DNA of 64,000 nt, from contig NC_049982.1 of NCBI RefSeq assembly GCF_000003815.2, forward strand, positions 5,893,216 to 5,957,215, read 5' to 3'. A program made the translations under genes and the position numbers. The DNA comes from Branchiostoma floridae. Taxonomy: Eukaryota > Chordata > Leptocardii > Amphioxiformes > Branchiostomatidae. Shown here in pieces: positions 25,001 to 34,300 of this stretch; the first letter of the stretch is position 1; each line of letters opens with the position of its first letter. The notes beneath the pieces are model-generated. The model did no database searches. It saw only the letters and a program-made list of their open reading frames with translations, and was not told the origin of the DNA.

Positions 25001-25235
25001 ATATATATATATATACATATATATAGACAGAGAGAAAATGAACTATCCTGTCTCCACCCAGGTGTACTATAAATGCTGGGACGACTCTCCCCACGTGCAG
25101 CACATGTACAAGCACCCCATCGAGTACGTGGAGATCATGGACAGCTTCCTGAGCCACCTGCCGCCCTTCGCCGGTAAAGAGGATCGGTCCGTGCGGGACA
25201 ACGGCAAGCTCAACGCCTTCACCGCGCGGCAGTAG
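16025..25235 (+). CDS. DUF829/TMEM53-like alpha/beta-hydrolase, gene 1
   Basis: Eight exons: 16025-16072, 20998-21276, 21538-21620, 22025-22105, 22627-22744, 22945-23038, 24653-24711, 25062-25235. Phases agree throughout and give 311 residues. The N-terminus (MLLGRALPLTRQALRE) is basic and amphipathic, like a mitochondrial targeting sequence. The fold marks match DUF829 (TMEM53, PaxU): a strand KPLVLIFAW, a nucleophile elbow HAFSVGGY (Ser130), a strand before YSKVDP (Asp232) and SPHVQH (His265), a plausible Ser-Asp-His triad. The substrate is unknown. Human TMEM53 is a nuclear-envelope protein; this one may differ because of its N-terminus. Intron 1 is 4.9 kb and intron 6 carries a 1.1 kb insertion. 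A second complete gene and a broken copy lie downstream. Confidence 0.85.
16774..16781 (+). promoter_or_regulatory. CRE-like site TGACGTCA
   Basis: Perfect octamer in intron 1 of DUF829 gene 1, directly beside the foldback element at 16795. Confidence 0.3.
16795..17002. mobile_element. Foldback MITE with CTCTCCAAGCAGAGG ends, copy 1
   Basis: The ends are inverted copies of CTCTCCAAGCAGAGGYTYGG followed by CTCCAGCTG, enclosing a core with further complementary A/T blocks. Flanking 9-mers GTTAACGCA and GCTAACCCA match at 7 of 9 bases. The same termini occur at 46589-46698. Absent from the equivalent intron of DUF829 gene 2. Confidence 0.75.
17199..17267 (+). repeat. 23-base tandem repeat, three copies
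   Basis: The unit CAATACTAGTAACAATACAG plus three bases is repeated with one change. It accounts for the Leu/Val-rich minus-strand frame here. Confidence 0.9.
18140..18420 (+). repeat. Dispersed repeat family B, copy 2
   Basis: Related to 15440-15660 (see that entry), with about 70 extra bases in the middle. Lies in intron 1 of DUF829 gene 1. A (CAGA)n run precedes it at 18031. Confidence 0.5.
19302..19339 (+). other. Conserved-looking hairpin GACG-CTGAAGA-stem-GAAA-CGTC
   Basis: GAGTGA pairs with TCACTC around a TGGATG loop. The stem is bracketed by CTGAAGA and GAAA, then by GACG/CGTC, which also pair. Such CTGANGA...GAAA hairpins occur in repeats of marine invertebrates, including Penelope-type retroelement ends. 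It is probably a fragment of such an element. Confidence 0.35.
20712..20775 (+). repeat. Poly-C, (AC)n and (CG)n low-complexity tract
   Basis: A run of C interrupted by one T is followed by CACACACG repeats and CGCGCGCG. The proline and histidine frames are artefacts. Confidence 0.9.
23163..23216 (+). repeat. CTAGTCTCG inverted repeat with poly-C tail
   Basis: CTAGTCTCG and CGAGACTAG face each other around CGAGATCA and are followed by GTCCGAGAC and a C run. The same motif stands in the matching intron of the broken copy at about 27522-27592, and in altered form near 37010 in gene 2, so it predates the duplication. Confidence 0.7.
23410..24490. mobile_element. Non-autonomous element inserted in intron 6 of DUF829 gene 1
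   Basis: The ends carry ACCTCCATGAAAT and, inverted, ATTTCATGGAGGT. Inside are two diverged units of about 260 bases (TATGCAAAT, GTTATCCTCTT, GACAAAAAYRCCCCTGC, CTAGGGGGC) and an (AC)n tract just before the 3' end. The equivalent introns of the broken copy and gene 2 lack it, so it is an insertion younger than the duplications. Such monomer arrays followed by AC repeats and a GGAGGT hairpin are common in marine invertebrates; the superfamily is not settled. Confidence 0.6.
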
Positions 25236-27189
25236 GGCACTTTCACTGACACTACAAATACTAGCCTCCATAGCAGGCTTTATTTTTGGTTTTTTATCTC
25301 AATGAAAATGGAGATATAGTTTTGGGTGTTCTGTTTGTGTTTCCGGATGTTTATAGTAAGCACAACTCAATAACCTCTGGATGAATTACGATTGGTATGT
25401 GAGTAGCTGTTGGGAAGACAAAGGTCAAGGTCGATTTTGGGCCCCCTGTTATGCGACGTTGGTACTGTAGCCGAAATTCCATCTTTTGTCTTTTGGCCTG
25501 AATGTGCACGTCTGCGTCTAACTGTTCTGGCAAATTATGAAACCCATTTGAGCAATTTCTACTACTATTTCAGTAACATATGGAGCAAAAAAGAGATTGT
25601 ATATCTGCTCTCGTCATCATTATTTTCAAATCGTTTTAAGGAATTTTGCATATCAATGAAGAGGGGCAAGACAGTATCCCCAGAATCCATAGCGAACATG
25701 GTTGCGCCTATGGCGTAACGTGGAAATGTTTTGAAGAGATTTAATGATAAATTTGTATATTTGTACTCAAGGTTTTTAAAAGAATGGTCACTAAATATGG
25801 TAACAACGAAAGAGGTTTTGGATGTCGTAACAGTGTATACAATGTAAACTACTGCTTGAACTTCGAGGGAAGTATTACATCTCAAGTTCAAACATGATCA
25901 GACTTAGATACTCCGTGATCTCCAATGGACTGTTCCATGTATGGATTTACCCGTTTTAAGTCATGTTTTCCAGGCTCAAGGCAACCCAAGCAATACTAAG
26001 GCGTTAAAAGTGGGAACACTCTGGATATATATATATAATATATGAAATCTATTGCACTATATATTCCCACATTTACATATTATTTCACACTTCGAGTCAT
26101 TAAAACAGCGCAGAAACAAGCCGCACTAGCCGTCCTCGCGCCACTGCGGCATGGAACTTTTGCTCCTGGAATGTTAACATGGAATGAAATAGAGTTGCTT
26201 CATTACATTACAAAGAAAAGCGACGGAAATAATTGACTTCGATAATTGAAGTTCTATAACCCTGACTCGGGCTAATATTGCTTAGGTTGCCTTTACGGCG
26301 CCATACAGCTCTGATACTCACGTCTGCTGTCTTTTCCTTTCTATGATCACGTGGAATTAAATATGATGCACATTTATGAAGAAACAAAGAGAAATAATGA
26401 CATTATCTAAAATGCGAATGGTTACTCATTCCACCATTTATGCCGTCTTTGCAGTTTGACATGCTTCTAAAAGGACAGAAAATCTCATGTTGCAAACTTT
26501 AGCAGGACCACGTTGACATGAAAGTCATACAAGTAAAATATCTACTTAGTACACAGAATACTTACAGCTAACAATTACGGATAGCTTATACAGATATCAT
26601 TTCTTTCAGCAAATGGATGAAACTACCAGTGTACATTTATTTATAAGTAGTTCATTATCGTTGTTATCAAAGATGTGAAGAAGCCTCTAGTAATCTGGGT
26701 TTATTCTATACGATAAAACCAGATTGTGTTATCGAACATTTGGTCTCAATTCAACGTAAAATTCATGTTGTAGATTGATTCGAAAGTTTCAAAATTAAAA
26801 ACAAAACGAAATTTCACAGCAATGAAAGTATGCAATATCTGCCAAACAACTTGATATAAGTAACGTATCGAATACAAGGTTTTGCAACGTATCTTCAAAG
26901 AAAGAGGCATTTTAAAAATTTTATGATTTTCCATACTGACATATTCAATAAAACATGTTACTTCACAAAACTCATGTCCTTGTGAGCATGAATCATTTAT
27001 CCCTGATTTTGATCAACATTTAGCCATGATATAGGAAGAAGATCGGTTGCCTTAACGTTGATGGGCAAGAGAAATTACGTTCTTGTGTCAGAACTAGCAG
27101 TATTACCCTCTATCATATATAACCAACCTGGCAACTGGGACCCGATGAAGGCATCACGAAAACGAGAAGGTCACGGTGGTTCCTTGTAA
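25236..27189. other. 3' flank of DUF829 gene 1, part of a threefold segmental duplication
   Basis: No exon is seen. Ordered blocks match 28990-30300 and 38100-39630: TCTAAC or GTCTAAC words, TTTTGCATATCAATG, GACTGTKCCATG, TTTATGAAGAAACAAAGAG, and, from 26740, sequence equivalent to the 3' UTR of the CARD-protease gene. An AATAAA is present at 26947. Confidence 0.6.
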
Positions 27190-27351
27190 TATAATAATAA
27201 TATATATCGGGTGTATTTGCAGCCAGTAGGTACCCAATGTGTTGAATATTGAGACTGAGTACCGTGGTCGAGGCGCCTCCTCGAGCACGGGACCCCCCGT
27301 TTTACGTCCCTCCCGGAAGACGATTTCGTGTGGAATTCTTATACATCGATG

Positions 27352-28684
27352 GAAGGTGGACCCAGTTGGTAAGTGGAAATTAAGTTGTTGTACACTAGAA
27401 GACCTTATAAACCATCTAATTGGTTAATAAAGTAATCTTCAATCAGTGACTGTTGAAAATGCGATGAGAATGAGAAAAATCTCCAGATTGTCGATGTCTA
27501 CTTGTTGATCACGGAATGATCTAGTCTCGCGAGATCACGAGACTAGGTCCGAGACTTCACCCCAAGACAAACCATCCACCCCCCCCCCCCCTGCGGAGAA
27601 GGGGGAGATAGGACATAGGCATCTCCCAGCCACGCAGAATTTTGTCCTTATAACGTTCTGTATTTGCTTTCCACAGGTACAGTCGCCTCTATTGAAGGAG
27701 CAGCAAGAAGCAATGTCAAAAAAGATGGTCCTCCGGTGAGTTATGAAATCCTTTGACTACGATCAAACTACGGGACTAAATTTTTTTATGTTGTATGAAT
27801 ATGCACTGCCAGGTTAATCTTATAGGATATCTGTTAGGAACGTACACATGTATGGCATGAGGCACACCCACTTTGCTATGTACTTGTTTGTTATAATGAT
27901 TTGATGTTTTGTTATTTACTTTATGCCAGTATAGTTGTAGTCATACAACTGTAGTGCTGTACAATGTTTCATTATTTACAGTTACATTATTCTATGACCT
28001 CTGACCCCCCCTCATTATCTTTTAATTCAATGCTTTGATTCAATTCAGACCTCAGTTTACTGAAAATGTTGTTTTCATTATGTTACATTTACTTGATTCT
28101 CACTTTCGTTATATGTAATGTACATGTGTATTTGATTTTTGTAAGGACTCCGGGAAGAATACAATTTACAGACCCGATGTACATTCTAATGGAGATCTAA
28201 ACAAACAAAGAGAGAGACGGAGAGAGAGAGAGAGAGAATAAACTATCTTGTCTCTGCCCAGGTGTACTATAAATGCTGGGACGACTCCCCCCACGTGCAG
28301 CACATGTACAAGCACCCCATCGAGTACGTGGAGATCATGGACAGCTTCCTGAGCCACCTGCCGCCCTTCGCCGGGAAGGAGGACCGGGCCGTGCGCGACA
28401 ACGGCAAGCTCAACGCCTTCACCGCGCGGCAGTAGGGCACTTTCACTGGAGAGAGACAGAGGCAGAGACGGAAACAGAGAGAGAAAATGAACTGTATTGT
28501 CTCCGCTCAGGTGTACTACAAATGCTGGGACGACTCCCCCCACGTGCAGCACATGTACAAGCACCCCATCGAGTACGCGGAGATTATGGACAGCTTCCTG
28601 AGCCACCTCCCGCCCTTCGCCGGGAAGGAGGACCGGGCCGTGCGCGACAATGGCAAGCTCACCGCCTTCATCGCGCGGCAATAG
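27352..28684 (+). pseudogene. Truncated DUF829 copy: exon 6 end, exon 7 and two copies of exon 8
   Basis: The copy starts inside exon 6 (last ~17 bases, ending in a GT donor at 27369), keeps exon 7 (27677-27735) with intact splice sites, and has exon 8 twice (28262-28435 and 28511-28684), each 174 bases with the same stop. Exons 1-5 are missing. The sequence before 27352 does not match gene 1. The two exon 8 copies are 249 bases apart and both keep SPHVQH. Without an N-terminus or nucleophile exon it cannot make the enzyme; it could serve as an alternative 3' end of gene 1, which is inference. Confidence 0.8.
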
Positions 28685-28960
28685 GGCATATTCACTGGTC
28701 TCCACCAGCCTCTACCATACTTCAAGGGTCGTTGAAAAATTGTAGAAATTGGCCAAATAGACAGAAAACACGCCAGACGAGTTAGCCGGCGGAGGAGTAT
28801 AGTTTGCTACCACTTGTGGCAATAGGGCATATTCACTGGTCTCCACCAGCCTCTACCGTACTTCAAGGGTCGTTGAAAAAATGGTAGAATTGGCCAAATG
28901 GACAGATAAGACGCCAGTCGAGTAAGACGGTCGAGAAGTACAGTTTGCTACAGATTGTGG
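28680..28960 (+). repeat. Tandem duplication, 141-base unit, two copies
   Basis: AATAGGGCATATTCACTGG recurs at 28680 and 28821, followed in both by similar CTCCACCAGCCTCTACC and GGCCAAAT blocks. It comprises the sequence straight after the last exon 8 copy. Confidence 0.9.
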
Positions 28961-28989
28961 CCAGTTTCTAGTATGTTTTTAAGCTAGTC

Positions 28990-30300
28990 TGGTAGAGGCT
29001 AGTACTCCATCAGGCTTCGAAAAGTGCCATTGAACTTCAATAATTACGCTTTCAACCACGTAATAATTTGTCTTTTCTGAAAGCATCAATTATCTACTGT
29101 GTGTTTTTCGGGCTCAATACCACAAGCAACAATACAGAAAAGCTAGAGAAATACTAGAAATGGGCCAAGTACGGAATATGATCGGCATGAGGACGCTCAC
29201 TTTTGCGTCTAACTCGTCCGGAAAATTATTTACGAAAACTTTTGAACAATTTCTACTGGTATTTAAGTAATACATGGGACATAAAGAGCCTGCATATCTT
29301 CTCTCGTGATCCTTATTTTCGTATCGACTTTTGCATATCAATGAAGGGGGTACCATAGCGACATGGTATCTCCACAATCTCTAGATGTGCCGGTGGCGTT
29401 ATGTAAACATGCCCGACACGAAGACACCTACAGCACGGGTACATTTTGAAGTGTGTAAATTAATTAATGATGAAGTTGTAAATTTGTATTCAGAATTTGT
29501 AAAAGAATGGTCACTAAAATATGGTAACTATGAAGAAGAGGTTTGATATCCCAAACAGTACGTAAAATGTATAACAAGCTTCTGCTTGAACTTGAACGAG
29601 TTTACTATTACATATTGAAAAGTTCAACTTGACATTATCAGCCTCATCTCGCCCTTCAAAGGACACTGACGTGTGGCTTTTAAAGGGATCCACAACGGAC
29701 TGTGCCATGAATAGACTTACATTTTTCCCAGTCTAAGTCACCACACATACAATTTCTATCATCACGTTTAATTGAGTTCGATGTATATTTATGACAAAAC
29801 AGAGAAAACTGTTGCCATCAAAAGGCGAATGGTTTTTCCTCCACCAAGTGCACAGTCTTAAGCTTGTCAAAAAAGTAATAAAAAAAGTCAACGTTTGTTT
29901 GTCAAAGGGAAGAAAATATCATGTTGCAGACGAAAGCAGGACATTGTCGACACTAAAGCCATGCATGTACTTACAGGCCCCTTACATCTACTCTCCAAGA
30001 AGAGGGCGAAGGCAAAATTCGTGTCAGGTAACAGAAAAAGATGGCATATAAGAAAAAGGTCACGATTTGTCCCATCAATCTCTGATTGGAGAGTACTTAC
30101 AGCTACTAGTATACTGTTACGGGTAATATAAAGACACCTTTTTTCAGCAAATTGATAATAACTTAATTAACATCAATTTATAAGTAGCTCATCATCATAT
30201 TTATCAAGAACTTTATGAGCTATTAGTAAGTAACTATAGGTTTTCTTCTCTACATTCAAATGTGTTGACGCACTCAGTTTATTCTCAATCTAGGGAAACT
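28990..30300. other. 3' flank of the truncated DUF829 copy
   Basis: Homologous to the 3' flanks of genes 1 and 2. No gene is recognised. Short frames on both strands lack matches. Confidence 0.5.
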
Positions 30301-30536
30301 GCACCATGTGCACTTATCGTAAAGTGTCAAAGTTGAAAGTCAAACGGAATTTCAAAATAAACGGACAGAGAAATACCTGCCAAATTGTGTATGCCATAAC
30401 AATATTGTATCAACAAGAGGATCGAGAGGTGTGTCTTCTAGGAAAGATGACTTTTCATGGGCTTTTCATAACATCCTCAATAAAACAAACCACATGAACC
30501 ATGTGTCTTTGATTTCTTTTGTAGATACATGTATAT

Positions 30537-30930
30537 GTGGCGAGATCGCGTGGCGCAGCGGCAGTAATATATCCAAGTTTATTGCAAATTCTTGCCCGTG
30601 GGCTAATTGCAGGTAACATAGATTCAAACAGTGTAAAATACAATAACACAAGTGTCTACTCTAGTCTAAAGCTAGTAAAAGCTAACTCTAGATCCTGGGT
30701 TATTGGGTTCGACTCCTTTTTCGAAGACAGTGGAAGACGAAAGATCCCACTTTTTCTATTATGTTTGGGTTTAGTGATGTTAAAAGGTGAACTGCTTTCT
30801 TTTTGTCAGTGAATGAAAGCAGTTGTCCCAGGTGCGGCCGTAGGACTGTAGGGCTGAGACACTTTCACCAGGAAGGACTCCTGCTCTTTTAGATAAGTGC
30901 GGTGGGATCTTTAAGGTATATATAACAGCG
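30537..30930 (+). repeat. Possible tRNA-derived SINE remains
   Basis: GTGGCGCAGCGG at about 30549 is an ideal tRNA A-box, and GGTTCGACTCC at about 30703 is a perfect B-box, but they are about 150 bases apart, far beyond tRNA spacing. Either two fragments or a SINE with an insertion. A block like CACCAGGAAGGACTCCT further on resembles CACACCGGGAAGGACCCCT at 17375 and 20366. Confidence 0.35.
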
Positions 30931-31070
30931 GATTTAAACCCGTCTGGGAGGTGTGTGTGTGTGAAGCTTTATTCTCTTTCGTACGGACAAAATCCTGCAA
31001 CGGTGACTAATTACGTCTACGGTGAACATTGACTACTAGGGAGAACGCCCACGGACTCTTCTGCCGTTTT

Positions 31071-31256
31071 CAGGATCCCCCATGCAGACCCTCTTTACTC
31101 CAACACAACACACGTGTCCGGAGAGCTGGCGTTGTCAGGATCCCCATGCAGACCCTCTTTACTCCTACGCAATACGCGTGTCCGGAGAGCTGGCGTTGTC
31201 AGGATCCCCATGCATACCCTCTTTATTCCTACGCAACACGCGTGTCCGGAGAGCTG
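31071..31256 (+). repeat. Tandem repeat, 64-65-base unit, three copies, upstream of DUF829 gene 2
   Basis: CAGGATCCCC starts units at 31071, 31136 and 31200. Each unit carries CATGCAKACCCTCTTTA and GTGTCCGGAGAGCTG. It ends about 90 bases before the ATG at 31345, so it probably lies in the promoter or 5' UTR. Each unit has an upstream ATG. No match is seen in front of gene 1. Confidence 0.9.
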
Positions 31257-31344
31257 CACAGCTCGAAACATCGTCACTGTAAGACACAAAATAGCATCGA
31301 TTGCGGTGTACGTTCGGTCTCTGACTTCACATTCCCTTCGCAAA

Positions 31345-34300
31345 ATGCTGCTTGGTCGCATCCTCCCTAAGACGAGAGAAGCCCTCCAAGAGGTACGTCT
31401 ATGGTTTTCTATTCCGGTCAAAATTCAACTACGACGTACTTCAGCCAACTACGCCGTACTTAAGCTTACTACGACGTACTTACGCTTACTACGACGTAGC
31501 TCACAGAAGTGGATCCGATACGGCTTAACTTCTTGAAGTACGCCGTAGTTGCCAGCAGTCCGGCCTGACTGAACTACGTCGTATATGGTTTTCTATCCCG
31601 GTCAAAACTCAAGCATTTACAGTAACCCGAACTACGTATTTTCAGCCACCAATTTGTATATCACCTTGACACATAACGTTATTGTATTTTCATTGAATAC
31701 GCTACACTAAGAACAAGATAAAGACCAAAAAAGTCCTAGCTCAACCGTTTCCATAGCCTTCTTGTCGAAGGCAATAACCGAAAATATACGCTTCTTGGCG
31801 AAGGCAAAAATGCGGAATGACCCAGATTTAAATATGTTACTTACAAAAAGCAATCGCAGATCCACGCAATACTTCTGAATTCTTGTGTGTTTTACATACG
31901 GCTGTATAAACAAAATGTACATACCCTTTTGTGTAGAGTTGTTAAAGAAATAGAATCAAACCACCCAAGCGATAGAATTTCTGGATTGACACTGCAATCA
32001 AGTTGGTAACTTATTATAACAGTGCTACATTCAAAGTACAAACGGAAGGTAAAGGTAGTATTTTACCTCCCCGACCGAAGTCAGGTACCCATGCACCTGG
32101 GTGAAGTGAAAAAGGTCGTGTGAAGTGCCTTTCCCACGTCACAGCGTCGGGGCACGGCAAGTATCGAACTCAGGACCTCTAGGTTCAAACGTCCGAGCCC
32201 AACACTCTGGTACCAATTACGCCCAAACAGACGGACAGTAGACAGCCCTTAATGTTGCAAGCACCATTTGTATACATATCTCAACTCGAGATATTGCATC
32301 ATAGACTATAACGTTTCTTGANNNNNNNNNNNNNNNNNNNNNNNNNNNNNNNNNNNNNNNNNNNNNNNNNNNNNNNNNNNNNNNNNNNNNNNNNNNNNNN
32401 NNNNNNNNNNNNNNNNNNNNNCATGCCACCAGCAACACTGTATTTTGTGGTCTATTGCATATTTAGCTAGATAATTAAGGATTGATGACCCGCTCGAGGT
32501 GTATATGGTGTCATAACGCCTGGTCCTTTGCTATAACCACCGAATAAAACCACCGAGTGACCAAAAAGGACCAGGCGTTGTGACACCATGTACAGCGAGG
32601 AACAGGCGGGTCATTAACGTTATTAACATATAGCCTACCCAAACTTGCAAACTGCTGTATGACGCATAGATCCCTTGGTACTATACGTGTGAATGCCTTT
32701 GTCGAATTTCTGAAAATTCACATTTGTTCTATGGTACATACATTTGTGAGGAGATAACAGATTGCATTTTGAAACCAAAATTTCCACAGAAAATATTCAA
32801 AACATTGTAGTCTTTGGCTTTTTAGAACAACAAAACTCATTATCAATCTGAACAGAAGGAGCCATTCTCCCCTTGCAGTTACTTATTCCCTCTGCTCTGG
32901 CATATGTTTCGCTCCTTTTTTATTGGTCAATGCCTGCATATCCCTTACTTTCTTGTGTGCATCGCTCCTTCTGATTGGTCAGAATGAATCGACACCGGCA
33001 CCGGTGTGAATCGACACCGGCACCGGATCTGCATCGACACTGGTGCCGGTGTCGATTTCATTTCTGACCAATCAGAAGGGGGATACACACCGGCCTGGCC
33101 GGAATCTTTGTGTTACTGCGTCATAACCAACGTGGAACGGGTCCTTCTGATTGGTCCGCGCCGCCTGGCTATATGATAATTTTTATTATAGAATCTGACA
33201 GGGTCGAATAAAGAAAAATTGCCGATCCTAAATCACCGCCTTTTAAGATTGCTGTTGATATAGCTTGATGTAGAGGTTGATCTCCGTGGGATTTTAAAAG
33301 TTAGCCTCCATAATATATGACATATATAGGTTGCTTATTTAGGGCAATCAGAACACAGTACCGATTAGAAAACAACACAAGACTTAAAAGTAAAGGTAAG
33401 CGAGGAATGAACTTGTGTGGTAGTATAATATATCAGCTTTTAGCTATAGGTCGAATAGATTATCATGTTTGCGCTGGTTACGGCTGGTATGTCTACAAAT
33501 TCGCGTGACCTTTACAGCTTCCTGCCAGTGTGAGTCGGCTGCAGTTCTGCATGACCCCGCATGAACCTATTTAAAAGAGGCCGTCAAAATCTTTACAAAA
33601 CACAACTAATTTTTACTTTCAAATGCACTCTGCTATGATTTTATCCACGTCGATGTCAGTCATATTGTGGTCCTTAACTATAGGAATCCCCATAGGCCGA
33701 AAACTATTCTCTCCTACCTAACATATCCCGGGGAAACAGGTCCGTGCCCCATAACATAATGCAATGCGGATTTTCACAGATATCTATGAATAGCGTTTAT
33801 TAACTCCTTTGTAACTTTTTCATTATGTCTATAAACGACATATTGCCAAGTTGAACGTGGTCGATGAGTGAAAATGGATACAAACTGAATAAATGAAAAT
33901 CAATATTAAGTTAAACACTTGAATCATGTGTCCAACAGGTACCTGGTCTGTCTCTGGTCCGTTTCTGCTCCTCACAGACTAAAGTTATCCGGGTCTCCAG
34001 CAACCTGGAGCTGCGAACGCGACAGAACGCAACTGACGATGACTGCACGTCAACGAAACCCCTGGTGCTCCTTTACACTTGGTTCGCAGCGAAAAGGAAG
34101 CACAAACAGAAGATTGAGAACATTCACCTTGATCGTGGCTTTGACGTCATGACCATCAGCTTGCAGCCGCTACAACTCATGTTTCCACAAACTGGGGCAC
34201 AAGTCATCGCCGAAAAGGTTAACCGGTTGACAATCATATTGCTTTATAGTTTAATTGATACGCCAAATACTTGGAAGCACACTAGGATTTATGTATCATT

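Noticed and set aside
28166-28785. Long frames on both strands over the broken DUF829 copy (up to 179 codons)
   Set aside because: They are shadow frames of the two GC-rich exon 8 copies; the true frame is shown by the acceptor and by homology.
30537-30620. tRNA gene from the perfect A-box at 30549
   Set aside because: No B-box at the required distance and no cloverleaf; more likely a SINE remnant.
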